Of a DNA stretch of 64,000 nucleotides, positions 12,055 to 25,123 are shown piece by piece (position 1 is the first letter of the stretch; each line of letters opens with the position of its first letter). The position numbers were made by a program, and so were the translations under genes. The DNA lies in the NCBI GenBank assembly GCA_963932145.1, contig OZ010611.1:59219292-59283291 (forward strand). The letters are read 5' to 3'. The notes under the pieces are model-generated. The model made no database searches and was not told the DNA's origin. It saw nothing but the letters and a program-made list of their open reading frames with translations. This stretch comes from Acanthosepion lycidas. Its lineage: Eukaryota > Mollusca > Cephalopoda > Sepiida > Sepiidae.

Positions 12055-15000
12055 TAAATTTATGTAGATGCTAGGCCCCTTTCTAAATCTTGGTTGGAAT
12101 TATTTTTCATTATAATTCATAGAAATGGAGTAGCGTGCAATGGTGTCGTCTCATACAACAGTGAGTTAGAAGAAAAAATTTGTGGGCCCAAAATGGGTGA
12201 TCAGTGCCTTATTCTCTTCTGTTTGTGCCTTGTCTTTAGCTTTTTCTTCTATATTTAACTTTATGTAGAGGCTAGGCACCACTCTAAATCTGGCTTGAAA
12301 TTATTTTTCATTCTAATTCATAGAAATGGAGTAGCGTGCAATGGTGTCGTCTCATACAACAGTGAGTTAGTAGAAAAAATTTGTGGGCACAAAATGGGTG
12401 ATCAGTGTCTTATTCTCTTCTGTTTGTGCCTAGTCTTTAGCTTTTCCTTCTATTTTTACCTTTAAGTAGAGGCTAGGCCGCTTTCTAAATCTTGGTTGAA
12501 ATTATTTTTCATTCTAATTAATAGAAATGGAGTAGCGTGCAATGGTGTCGTCTCATACAACAGTGAGTTAGTAGAATAAATTTGTGGGCACAAAATGGGG
12601 GAACAGTGTCTTATTCTCTTGTGTTTGTACCTTGTCTTTAGCTTTTTCTTCTATATTTAACTTTATATAGAGGCTAGGCCCCTTTCTAAATCTTGGTTGG
12701 AATTATTTTTCATTCTAATTCATAGAAATGGAGTAGCGTGCAATGGTGTCGTCTCATACAACAGTTAGGTAGGAGAAAAAAATTGTTGGCACAAAATGGG
12801 TGATCAGTGTCTTATTCTCTTCTGTTTGTGCCTTGTCTTTAGCTTTTTCTTCTATATTTACCTTTATGTAGAGGCTAGGCCCGCCTCTCAATCTTGGTTG
12901 AAATTATTTTTCATTCTAATTATTAGAAATGGAGTAGCGTGCAATGGTGTCGTCTCATACAACAGTGAGTTAGTAGAAAAAATTTGTGGGCACAAAATGG
13001 GTGATCAGTGTCTTATTCTCTTCTGTTTTTGCCTTGTCTTTAGCTTTTTCTTCTATATTTAACTTTATGTAGAGGCTACGCCCCCCTCTAAATCTTGGTT
13101 GAAATTATTTTTCATTCTAATTAATAGAAACGGAGTAGCGTGCAATGGTGTCGTCTCATACAAAAGTGAGGTAGGAGAAAAAATTTGTTGGCACAAATCG
13201 GTGATCAGTGTTTTATTCTCTTCTGTTTGTGCCTTGTCTTTAGCTTTTTCTTCTATATTTAACTTTATGTAGAGGCTAGGCCCCACTCTAAATCTTGGTT
13301 GAAATTATTTTTCATTCTAATTCATAGAAATGGAGTAGCGTGCAATGGTGTCTTCTCATACAACAATGAGGTAGGAGAAAATATTTGTGGGCACAAAATG
13401 GGTGATCAGTGTCTTATTCTCTTCTGTTTGTGCCTTGTCTTTAGCTTTTTCTTCTATATTTAACTTTATGTAGAGGCTAGGCCCCCCTCTAAATCTTGGT
13501 TGAAATTATTTTTCATCCTAATTCATAGAAATGGAGTAGCGTGCAATGGTGTCGTCTCATACAACAGTGAGTTAAGAGAAAATATTTGTGGGCACAAAAT
13601 GGGTGATCAGTGTCTTATTCTCTTCTGTTTGTGCCTTGTCTTTAGCTTTTTCTTCTATATTTAACTTTATGTAGAGGCTAGGCCCTCCTCTAAATCTTGG
13701 TCGAATTTATTTTTCATTCTAATTAATAGAAATGGAGTAGCGTGCAATGGAGTTGTCTCATACAACAGTGAGTTAGGAGAAAAAATTTGTGGGCACAAAA
13801 TGGGTGATCAGTGTCTTATTCTCTTCTGTTTGTGTTTTGTCTTTAGCTTTTTCTTCTATATTTAACATTATGTAGAGGCTAGGCCCCCCTCTAAATCTTG
13901 GTTGAAATTATTTTTCATTCTAATTCATAGAAATGGAGTAGCGTGTAATGGTGTCGTCTCATACAACAGTGAGTTAGGACAAAAAATTTGTGGGCACAAA
14001 ATGGGTGATCAGTGTCTTATTCTCTTCTGTTTGTGCCTTGTCCTTAGCTTTTTCTTCTATATTTAACTTTATGTAGAGGCTAGGACCCTTCTAAATCTTG
14101 GTTTAAATTATTTTTCATTCTAATTCATAGAAATGGAGTAGCGTGCAATGGAGTTGTCTCATACAAGAGTGAGTTAGGAGAAAAATTTTGTTGGCACAAA
14201 GTGGGTGATCAGTGTCTTATTCTCTTCTGTTTGTGCCTTGTCTTTAGCTTTTTCTTCTATATTTAACTTTATGTAGAGGATAGGCCCCCCTCTAATTCTT
14301 GGTTGAAATTATTTTTTATTCTAATTCATAGAAATGGAGTAGCATGCAATGGTGTCGTCTCATACAAAAGTGAGTTAGGACAAAAAATTTGTGGGCACAA
14401 AATGGGTGATCAGTGTCTTATTCTCTTCTGTTTGTGCCTTGTCCTTAGCTTTTTCTTCTATATTTAACTTTATGTAGAGGCTAGGACCCTTCTAAATCTT
14501 GGTTTAAATTATTTTTCATTCTAATTCATAGAAATGGAGTAGCGTGAAATGGTGGCGTCTCATACAACAGTGAGTTAGTAGAAAAAATTTGAGGGCACAA
14601 AATGGGTGATCAGTGACTTATTCTCTTCTGTTTGTACCTTGTCTTTAGCTTTTTCTTCTATATTTAACTTTATGTAGAGTCTAGTCACCCCTTTAATCTT
14701 GGTTGAAATTATTTTTCATTCTACTTCATAGAAATGGGGTAGCGTGCAATAGTGTCGTCTCATACAACAGTGAGTTAGGAGAAAATATTTGTTGGCACAA
14801 AATGGGTGATTAGTGTCTTATTCTCTTCTGTTTGTGCCTTGTCTTTAGCTTTTTCTTCTATATTTCACTTTAAGTAGAGGCTAGGCACCCCTCTAAATCT
14901 TGGTTGAAATTATTTTTCATTCTAATTAATAGAAATGGAGTAGCGTGCAATGGTATCATCTCATACAACTGTGAGTTAGCAGATAAAATTTGTGGGCACA

Positions 15001-16815
15001 AAATGGGTGATCAGTGTCTTATTCTCTTCTATTTGTGCCTTGTCTTTAGCTTTTTCTTCTATATTTAAATTTATGTAGAGGCTAGGCCCCTTTCTAAATC
15101 TTGGTTGAAATTATTTTTCATTCTAATTCATAGAAATGGAGTAGCGTGCAATGGTGTCGTCTCATGCAACAGTGAGTCAGGAGAAAAATTTTGTGGGCAC
15201 AAAATGGGTGATCAGTGTCTTATTCTCTTCTGTTTGCGCCTTGTCTTTAGCTTATTCTTCGATATTTAACTTTATGTAGAGGCTAGGCACCCCTCTAAAT
15301 CTTGGTTGAAATTATTTTTCATTCTACTTCATAGAAATGGGGTAGCGAGCAATGGTGTCGTCTCATACAACAGTGAGTTAGGAGAAAAAATTTGTTGGCA
15401 CAAAATGGGTGATCAGTGTCTTATTCTCTTCTGTTTGTGCCTTGTCTTTAGCTTATTCTTCTATATTTAACTTTATGTAGAGGCTAGGCACCCCTCTAAA
15501 TCTTGGTTGAAATTATTTTTCATTCTAATACATAGAAATGGAGTAGCGTGCAATGGTGTCGTCTCATACAGCAGTGAGGTAGGAGAAAAAAATTGTTGGC
15601 ACAAAATGGGTGATCAGTGTCTTATTCTCTTCTGTTTGTGCCTTGTCTTTAGCTTTTTCTTCTATATTTAACTTTATGTAGAGGCTAGGCACCCCTCTAA
15701 ATCTTGGTTGAAATTATTTTTCATTCTACTTCATAGAAATGGAGTGGTGTGCATTGCTGTCGTCTCATACAACAGTGAGTTAGTAGAAAAAAATTGTGGG
15801 CACAAAATGGGTGATCAGTGCCTTTTCTCTTCTGTTTGTGCCTTGTCTTTAGCTTTTTCTTCTATATTTAACTTTATGTAGAGGCTAGGCCCCCCTCTAA
15901 TTCTTGGTTGAAATTATTTTTCATTCTAAATCATAGAAATGGAGTAGCGTGCAATGGTGTCGTCTCATACAACAGTGAGGTAGGAGAAAAAATTTGTTGG
16001 TACAAAATGGGTCATCAGTGTCTTATTCTCTTCTGTTTGTGCCTTGTCTTTAGCTTTTTCTTCTATATTTAACTTTATGTAGAGGCTAGGCCCCACTCTA
16101 AATCTTGGTTGAAATTATTTTTCATTCTAATTCATAGAAATGGAGTACCGTGCAATGGTGTCGTCTCATACAACAGTGATTTAGGAGAAAAAATTTGTGG
16201 GCACAAAATGGGTGATCAGTGTCTTATTCTCTGCTGTTTGTGCCTTGTCTTTAGCTTTTTCTTCTATATTTAACTTTATGTAGAGGCAAGTCTCCTTTCT
16301 AAATCTTGGTTGAAATTATTTTTCATTCTAATTAATAGAAATGGAGTAGCGTGCAATGGTGTCGTCTCATACAACAGTGAGTTAGGAGAAAAAATTTGTG
16401 GGCACGAAATGGGTGATCAGTGTCTAATTCTCTTCAGTTTGTGCCTTGTCTTTAGCTTTTTCTTCTATATTTAACTTTATGTAGAGGCTAGGCCCTTTTC
16501 TAAATCTTGGTTGAAATTATTTTTCATTCTAATTAATAGAAATGAAGTAGCGTGCAATGGTGTCGTCTCATACAACAGTGAGGTAGGAGAAAAAAATTGT
16601 TGGCACAAAATGGGTGATCAGTGTCTTATTCTCTTCTGTTTGTGCCTTGTCTTTAGCTTTTTCTTCTACATTTAACTTTATGTAGAGGCTAGGCACCCCT
16701 CTAAATCTTGGTTGAAATTATTTTTCATTCTACTTCATAGAAATGGAGTGGTGTGCATTGCTGTCGTCTCATACAACAGTGAGTTAGTAGAAAAAATTTG
16801 TGGGCACAAAATGGT
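12055..16815 (+). repeat. Block A, second copy
   Basis: This follows positions 1-4,760 in the same monomer order at a constant offset of about 12,054, including the private variants and single-base losses of block A. Differences noticed by eye are few: near 1,145/13,198 (aaatggg versus aaatcgg), near 1,293/13,351 (tcgtctc versus tcttctc), near 4,031/16,088 (ccccttt versus ccccact), near 4,345/16,398 and near 4,433/16,492. Similarity ends near 16,815, where block A ends in 'ctcatctg' but this copy has 'ctcttctg'. The two copies are separated by about 7.2 kb of B-type material. Confidence 0.87.
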
Positions 16816-19800
16816 TGATCAGTGTCTTATTCTCTTCTGTTTGTGCCTTGTCTTTAGCTTTTTCTTCTATATTTAACTTTATGTAGAGGCTAGGCCCCCC
16901 TCTAAATCTTGGTTGAAATAATTTTTCATTCTAAATCATAGAAATGGAGTAGCGTGCAATGGTGTCGTCTCATACAACAGTGAGGTAGGAGAAAAAATTT
17001 GTTGGTACAAAATGGGTGATCAGTGTCTTATTCTCTTCTGTTTGTGACTTGTCTTTAGCTTTTTCTTCTATATTTAACTTTATGTAGAGGCTAGGCCCCT
17101 TTCTAAATCTTGGTTGAAATTATTTTTCATTCTAATTCATAGAAATGGAGTACCGTGCAATGGTGTCGTCTCATACAACAGTGATTTAGGAGAAAAAATT
17201 TGTGGGCACAAAATGGGTGATCAGTGTCTGATTCTCTGCTGTTTGTGCCTTGTCTTTAGCTTTTTCTTCTATATTTAACTTTATTTAGAGGCAAGTCTCC
17301 TTTCTAAATCTTGGTTGAAATTATTTTTCATTCTAATTAATAGAAATGGAGTAGCGTGCAATGGTGTCGTCTCATACAACAGTGAGTTAGGAGAAAAACT
17401 TTGTGGGCACGAAATGGGTGATCAGTGTCTAATTCTCTTCAGTTTGTGCCTTGTCTTTAGCTTTTTCTTCTATATTTAACTTTATGTAGAGGTTAGTCCC
17501 CCCTCTAAAACTTGGTTGAAATTATTTTTCATTCTAATTAATAGAAATCAAGTAGCGTGCAATCGTGTCGTCTCATACAACAGTGAGTTAGGAGAAAAAA
17601 TTTGTGGGCACAAAATGGGTGATCAGTGTCTTATTCTCTTCTATTTGTGCCTTGTCTTTAGCATTTTCTTCTATATTTAACTTTATGTAGAGGCTAGGCC
17701 CCTTTCTAAATCTTGGTTGAAATTATTTTTCATTCTAATTCATAGAAATGGAGTAGCGTGCAATGGTGTCGTCTCATACAACAGTGAGTTAGGAGAAAAA
17801 ATTTGTGGGCACAAAATGGGCGATCAGTGTCTTATTCTCTTCTGTTTGAGCCTTGTCTTTAGCTTTTTCTTCTATATTTAACTTTATGTAGGGGCTAGCC
17901 CCCGCTCTAAATCTTGGTTGAAATTATTTTTCATTCTCATTCATAGAAATGGAGTATCGTGTAATGGTGTCGTCTCATACAACAGTGACGTAGGAGAAAA
18001 AATTTGTGGGCACAAAATCCGTGATCAGTGTCTTATTCTCTTCTATTTGTGCCTTGTCTTTAGCTTTTTCTTCTATATTTAACTTTATGTAGAGGCTAGG
18101 CCCCTTTCTAAATCTTGGTTGAAATTATTTTTCATTCTAATTAATAGAAATGGAGTAGCGTGCAATGGTGTCGTCTCATACAACAGTGTGTTAGGAGAAA
18201 AAATTTGTGGACTCAAAATGGGTGATCAGTGTCTTGTCCTCTTCTGTTTGTGCCTTGTCTTTAGCTTTTTCTTCTATATTTAACTTTATATAGAGGCTAG
18301 GCCCCCCTCTAAATCTTGGTTGAAATTATTTTTCATTCTAATTCATAGAAATGGAGTAGCGTGCAATGGTGTCGTCTCATACAACAGTGAGTTAGTAGAA
18401 AAAATTTGTGGGCACAAAATGGGTGATCAGTGTCTTATTCTCTTCTGTTTGTGCCTTGTCTTTAGCTTTTTCTTCTATATTTAACTTTATGTAGAGGCTA
18501 GGCCCCTTTCTAAATCTTGGTTGAAATTATTTTTCATTCTAATTCATAGAAATGGAGTAGCGTGCAATGGTGTCTTCTCATACAACAGTGAGTTAAGAGA
18601 AAAAATTTGTGGGCACAAAATGGGTGATCAGTGTCTTATTCTCTGCTGTTTGTGCCTTGTCTTTAGCTTTTTCTTCTATATTTAACTTTATGTAGAGGTT
18701 AGGCCCCCCTCTCAAACTTGGTTGAAATTATTTTTCATTCTAATTAATAGAAATGAAGTAGCGTGCAATCGTGTCGTCTCATACAACAGTGAGTTAGGAG
18801 AAAAAATTTGTGGGCACAAAATGGGTAATCAGTGTCTTATTCTCTTCTATTTGTACCTTGTCTTTAGCATTTTCTTCTATATTTAAGTTTATGTAGAGTC
18901 TAGGCCCCATTCTAAATCTTGGTTGAAATTATTTTTCATTCTAATTCATAGAAATGGAGTAGCGTGCAATGGTGTCGTCTCATACAACAGTGAGTTAGGA
19001 GAAAAAATTTGTGGGCACAAAATGGGTGATCAGTGTCTTATTCTCTTCTGTTTGTGCCTTGTCTTTAGCCTTTTCTTCTATATTTAACTTTATGTAGAGG
19101 CTAGGCCCCTTTCTAAATCTTGGTTGAAATTATTTTTCATTCTAATTCATAGAAATGGAGTAGCGTGCAATGGTGTCGTCTCATACAACAGCGAGTTAGG
19201 AGAAAAAATTTGTGGGCACAAAATGGGCGATCAGTGTCTTATTCTCTTCTGTTTGTGCCTTGTCTTTAGCTTTTTCTTCTATATTTAACTTTATATAGAG
19301 GCTAGGCCCCCCTCTAAATCTTGGTTGAAATTATTTTTCATTCTAATTCATAGAAATGGAGTAGCGTGCAATGGTGTCGTCTCATACAACAGTAAGTTAG
19401 TAGAAAAAATTTGTGGGCACAAAATGGGTGATCAGTGTCTTATTCTCTTCTGTTTGTGCCTTGTCTTTAGCCTTTTCTTCTATATTTAACTTTATGTAGA
19501 GGCTAGGCCCCTTTCTAAATCTTGGTTGAAATTATTTTTCATTCTAATTCATAGAAATGGAGTAGCGAGCAATGGTGTCGTCTCATACAACAGTGAGGTA
19601 GGAGAAAAAATTTGTTGGTACAAAATGGGTGATCAGTGTCTTATTCTCTTCTGTTTGTGCCTTGTCATTAGCTTTTTCTTCTATATTTAACTTTATGTAG
19701 AGGCTAGGCCCCTTTCTAAATCTTGGTTGAAATTATTTTTCATTCTAATTCATAGAAATGGAGTACCGTGCAATGGTGTCGTCTCATACAACAGTGATTT

Positions 19801-22800
19801 AGGAGAAAAAATTTGTGGGCACAAAATGGGTTATCAGTGTCTGATTCTCTGCTGTTTGTGCCTTGTCTTTAGCTTTTTCTTCTATATTTAACTTTATTTA
19901 GAGGCAAGTCTCCTTTCTAAATCTTGGTTTAAATTATTTTTCATTCTAATTAATAGAAATGGAGTAGCGTGCAATGGTGTCGTCTCATACAACAGTAAGT
20001 TAGGAGAAAAACTTTGTGGGCACGAAATTGGTGATCAGTGTCTAATTCTCTTCAGTTTGTGCCTTGTCTTTAGCTTTTTCTTCTATATTTAACTTTATGT
20101 AGAGGTTAGGCCCCCCTCTAAAACTTGGTTGAAATTATTTTTCATTCTAATTAATAGAAATGAAGTAGCGTGCAATCGTGTCGTCTCATACAACAGTGAG
20201 TTAGGAGAAAAAATTTGTGGGCACAAAATGGGTGATCAGTGTCTTATTCTCTTCTATTTGTGCCTTGTCTTTAGCATTTTCTTCTATATTTAACTTTATG
20301 TAGAGGCTAGGCCCCTTTCTAAATCTTGGTTGAAATTATTTTTCATTCTAATTCATAGAAATGGAGTAGCGTGCAATGGTGTCGTCTCATACAACAGTGA
20401 GTTAGGAGAAAAAATTTGTGGGCACAAAATGGGCGACCAGTGTCTTATTCTCTTCTGTTTGTGCCTTCTCTTTAGCTTTTTCTTCTATATTTAACTTTAT
20501 ATAGAGGCTAGGCCCCCCTCTAAATCTTGGTTGAAATTATTTTTCATTCTAATTCATAGAAATGGAGTAGCGTGCAATGGTGTCGTCTCATACAACAGTA
20601 AGTTAGTAGAAAAAATTTGTGGGCACAAAATGGGTGATCAGTGTCTTATTCTCTTCTGTTTGTGCCTTGTCTTTAGCTTATTCTTCTATATTTAACTTTA
20701 TGTAGAGGCTAGGCACCCCTCTAAATCTTGGTTGAAATTATTTTTCATTCTAATACATAGAAATAGAGTAGCGTGCAATGGTGTCGTCTCATACAACAGT
20801 GAGGTAGGAGAAAAAAATTGTTGGCACAAAATGGGTGATCAGTGTCTTATTCTCTTCTGTTTGTGCCTTGTCTTTAGCTTTTTCTTCTATATTTAACTTT
20901 ATGTAGAGGCTAGGCACCCCTCTAAATCTTGGTTGAAATTATTTTTCATTCTAATACATAGAAATAGAGTAGCGTGCAATGGTGTCGTCTCATACAACAG
21001 TGAGGTAGGAGAAAAAAATTGTTGGCACAAAATGGGTGATCAGTGTCTTATTCTCTTCTGTTTGTGCCTTGTCTTTAGCTTTTTCTTCTATATTTAACTT
21101 TATGTAGAGGCTAGGCACCCCTCTAAATCTTGGTTGAAATTATTTTTCATTCTACTTCATAGAAATGGAGTGGTGTGCATTGCTGTCGTCTCATACAACA
21201 GTGAGTTAGTAGAAAAAATTTGTGGGCATAAAATGGGTGATCAGTGTCTTATTCTCTTCTGTTTGTGCCTTGTCTTTAGCTTTTTCTTCTATATTTAACT
21301 TTATGTAGAGGCTAGGCCCCCCTCTAAATCTTGGTTGAAATAATTTTTCATTCTAAATCATAGAAATGGAGTAGCGTGCAATGGTGTCGTCTCATACAAC
21401 AGTGAGGTAGGAGAAAAAATTTGTTGGTACAAAATGGGTGATCAGTGTCTTATTCTCTTCTGTTTGTGCCTTGTCTTTAGCTTTTTCTTCTATATTTAAC
21501 TTTATGTAGAGGTTAGGCCCCCCTCTAAAACTTGGTTGAAATTATTTTTCATTCTAATTAATAGAAATGAAGTAGCGTGCAATGGTGTCGTCTCATACAA
21601 CAGTGAGTTAGGAGAAAAAATTTGTGGGCACGAAATGGGTGATCAGTGTCTTATTCTCTTCTATTTGTGCCTTGTCTTTAGCATTTTCTTCTATATTTAA
21701 CTTTATGTAGAGGCTAGGCCCCTTTCTAAATCTTGGTTGAAATTATTTTTCATTCTAATTCATAGAAATGGAGTAGCGTGCAATGGTGTCGTCTCATACA
21801 ACAGTGAGTTAGGAGAAAAAATTTGTGGGCACAAAATGGGCGATCAGTGTCTTATTCTCTTCTGTTTGAGCCTTGTCTTTAGCTTTTTCTTCTATATTTA
21901 ACTTTATGTAGGTGCTAGCTCCCGCTCTAAATCTTGGTTGAAATTATTTTTCATTCTCATTCATAGAAATGGAGTAGCGTGTAATGGTGTCGTCTCATAC
22001 AACAGTGACGTAGGAGAAAAAATTTGTGGGCACAAAATGCGTGATCAGTGTCTTATTCTCTTCTATTTGTGCCTTGTCTTTAGCTTTTTCTTCTATATTT
22101 AACTTTATGTAGAGGCTAGGCCCCTTTCTAAATCTTGGTTGAAATTATTTTTCATTCTAATTAATAGAAATGGAGTAGCGTGCAATGGTGTCGTCTCATA
22201 CAACAGTGTGTTAGGAGAAAAAATTTGTGGACTCAAAATGGGTGATCAGTGTCTTGTTCTCTTCTGTTTGTGCCTTGTCTTTAGCTTTTTCTTCTATATT
22301 TAACTTTATATAGAGGCTAGGCCCCCCTCTAAATCTTGGTTGAAATTATTTTTCATTCTAATTCATAGAAATGGAGTAGCGTGCAATGGTGTCGTCTCAT
22401 ACAACAGTGAGTTAGTAGAAAAAATTTGTGGGCACAAAATGGGTGATCAGTGTCTTATTCTCTTCTGTTTGTGCCTTGTCTTTAGCTTTTTCTTCTATAT
22501 TTAACTTTATGTAGAGGCTAGGCCCCTTTCTAAATCTTGGTTGAAATTATTTTTCATTCTAATTCATAGAAATGGAGTAGCGTGCAATGGTGTCTTCTCA
22601 TACAACAGTGAGTTAAGAGAAAAAATTTGTGGGCACAAAATGGGTGATCAGTGTCTTATTCTCTGCTGTTTGTGCCTTGTCTTTAGCTTTTTCTTCTATA
22701 TTTAACTTTATGTAGAGGTTAGGCCCCCCTCTCAAACTTGGTTGAAATTATTTTTCATTCTAATTAATAGAAATGAAGTAGCGTGCAATCGTGTCGTCTC

Positions 22801-23100
22801 ATACAACAGTGAGTTAGGAGAAAAAATTTGTGGGCACAAAATGGGTAATCAGTGTCTTATTCTCTTCTATTTGTACCTTGTCTTTAGCATTTTCTTCTAT
22901 ATTTAAGTTTATGTAGAGTCTAGGCCCCATTCTAAATCTTGGTTGAAATTATTTTTCATTCTAATTCATAGAAATGGAGTAGCGTGCAATGGTGTCGTCT
23001 CATACAACAGTGAGTTAGGAGAAAAAATTTGTGGGCACAAAATGGGCGATCAGTGTCTTATTCTCTTCTGTTTGAGCCTTGTCTTTAGCTTTTTCTTCTA
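16816..23100 (+). repeat. Interleaved 13- and 20-monomer-spaced repeats
   Basis: The stretch 17,451-19,020 recurs at 21,471-23,040 with a period of exactly 4,020 bp (20 monomers). Shared markers are 'gctctaaatcttgg' after an altered 'tagccccc' near 17,897/21,917, 'gtggactcaaaatg' near 18,208/22,228 and 'ctctcaaacttgg' near 18,711/22,731. In addition, about 16,980-17,850 resembles 19,593-20,463 with a period of 2,613 bp (13 monomers), for example 'ggttag' at 17,491 and 20,104. Monomers typical of block A, such as 'ctaatacatag' and 'gtggtgtgcattgctg', appear at 20,700-21,220, so the domain mixes several lineages. Confidence 0.8.
20702..21103 (+). repeat. Two adjacent, apparently identical monomers
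   Basis: Units 20,702-20,902 and 20,903-21,103 read identically, including the rare combination 'ctaatacatag', 'aaatagagtag' and 'gaggtaggag'. The upstream neighbour and downstream neighbour differ from them. This is the signature of a very recent one-monomer tandem duplication, since most neighbouring monomers in the window differ at several positions. Confidence 0.85.
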
Positions 23101-23716
23101 TATTTAACTTTATGTAGAGGCTAGGCCCCTTTCTAAATCTTGGTTGAAATTATTTTTCATTCTAATTCATAGAAATGGTGTAGCGTGCAATGGTGTCGTC
23201 TCATACAACATTGAGTTTGGAGAAAAAATTTGTGGGCAGAAAATGGGTGATCAGTGTCTTATTCTCTGCTGTTTTTGCTTTGTCTTTAGCTTTTTCTTCT
23301 TTATTTAATTTTATGTAGAGGCTAGGCCCCTTTCTAAATCTTGGTTGAAATTATTTTTCATTCTAATTCATAGAAATGGAGTAACGTGCAATGGTGTCGT
23401 CTCATACAACAGTGAGTTAGGAGAAAAATTTTGTGGGCACAAAATGGGTGATCAGTGTCTTATTCTCTTCTGTGTGTGCCTTGTTTTTAGCTTTTTCTTC
23501 TATATTTAACTTTATGTAGAGGCTAGGCCCCTTTCTAAATCTTGGTTGAAATTATTTTTCATTCTAATTCATAGAAATGGAGTAGCGTGCAATGGTGTCG
23601 TCTCATACAACAGTGAGTTAGGAGAAAAAATTTGTGGGCACAAAATGGGTGATCAGTGTCTTTTTCTCTGCTGTTTGTGCCTTGTCTTTAGCTTTTTCTT
23701 CTATATTTAACTTTAT
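23100..23716 (+). repeat. Three near-consensus monomers between HOR domains
   Basis: These units resemble the consensus but carry private changes such as 'aatggtgtagcg' near 23,176, 'gtttttgctttg' near 23,272 and 'gtgtgtgccttgttttt' near 23,471. I could not match their order to another part of the window. They form the transition from the 20-monomer-spaced domain to the homogeneous 7-monomer domain. Confidence 0.7.
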
Positions 23717-25123
23717 GTAGAGGCTAGGCCCTTTTCTAAATCTTGGTTGAAATTATTTTTCATTCTAATTCATAGAAATGGAGTAGCGTGCAATGGTGTC
23801 GTCTCATACAACAGTGAGTTAGGAGAAAAAATTTGTGGGCACAAAATGGGTGATCAGTGTCTTATTCTCTGCTGTTTTTGCCTTGTCTTTAGCTTTTTCT
23901 TCTATATTTAACTTTATGTAGAGGCTAGGCCCCTTTCTAAATCTTGGTTGAAATTATTTTTCATTCTAATTCATAGAAATGGAGTAGCGTGCAATGGTGT
24001 CGTCTCATACAACAGTGAGTTAGGAGAAAAAATTTGTGGGCACAAAATGGGTGATCAGTGTCTTATTCTCTGCTGTTTGTGCCTTGTCTTTAGCTTTTTC
24101 TTCTATATTTAACTTTACGTAGAGGCTAGGACCCTTTCTAAATCTTGGTTGAAATTATTTTTCATTCTAATTCATAGAAATGGAGTAGCGTGCAATGGTG
24201 TCGTCTCATACAACAGTGAGTTAGGAGAAAAAATTTGTGGGCACAAAATGGGTGATCAGTGTCTTATTCTCTGCTGTTTGTGCCTTGTCTTTAGCTTTTT
24301 CTTCTATATTTAACATTATGTAGACACTAGGCCCCCCTCTAAATCTTGGTTGAAATTATTTTTCATTCTAATTCATAGAAATGGAGTAGCGTGCAATGGT
24401 GTCGTCTCATACAACAGTGAGTTAGGAGAAAAAATTTGTGGGCACAAAATGGGTGATCAGTTTCTTATTCTCTGCTGTTTGTGCCTTGTCTTTAGCTTTT
24501 TCTTCTATATTTAACTTTATGTAGAGGCTAGGCCCCTTTCTAAATCTTGGTTGAAATTATTTTTCATTCTAATTAATAGAAATGGAATAGCGTGCAATGG
24601 TGTCGTCTCATACAACAGTGAGTTAGGAGAAAAAATTTGTGGGCACAAAATGGGTGATCAGTGTCTTATTCTCTTCTGTTTGTGCCTTGTCTTTAGCTTT
24701 TTCTTCTATATTTAACAATATGTAGAGGCTAGGCCCCCCTCTAAATGTTGGTTGAAATTATTTTTCATTCTAATTCATAGAAATGGAGTAGCGTGCAATG
24801 GTGTCGTCTCATACAACAGTGAGTTAGGAGAAAAAATTTGTGGGCACAAAATGGGTGATCAGTGTCTTATTCTCTTCTGTTTGTGCCTTGTCTTTAGCTT
24901 TTTCTTCTATATTTAAATTTATGTAGAGGCTAGGCCCCCCTATAAATCTTGGTTGAAATTATTTTTCATTCTAATTCATAGAAATGGAGTAGCGTGCAAT
25001 GGTGTCGTCTCATACAACAGTGAGTTAGGAGAAAAAATTTGTGGGCACAAAATGGGTGATCAGTGTCTTATTCTCTGCTGTTTGTGCCTTGTCTTTAGCT
25101 TTTTCTTCTATATTTAACTTTAT
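23717..25123 (+). repeat. Seven-monomer HOR, copy 1 (1,407 bp)
   Basis: Markers are 'ctttacgtagag' near 24,114, 'gtagacactagg' near 24,320, 'gaatagcgtgc' near 24,594 and 'aacaatatgtag' at 24,714. Each recurs exactly 1,407 bp (7 x 201) later. The monomers here are much closer to one another than elsewhere in the window, usually differing at only a few bases, and most carry 'ctctgctgtttg' instead of 'ctcttctgtttg'. The seventh monomer (24,923-25,123) has 'cccctataaat', which is not shared with the second copy. Confidence 0.87.
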
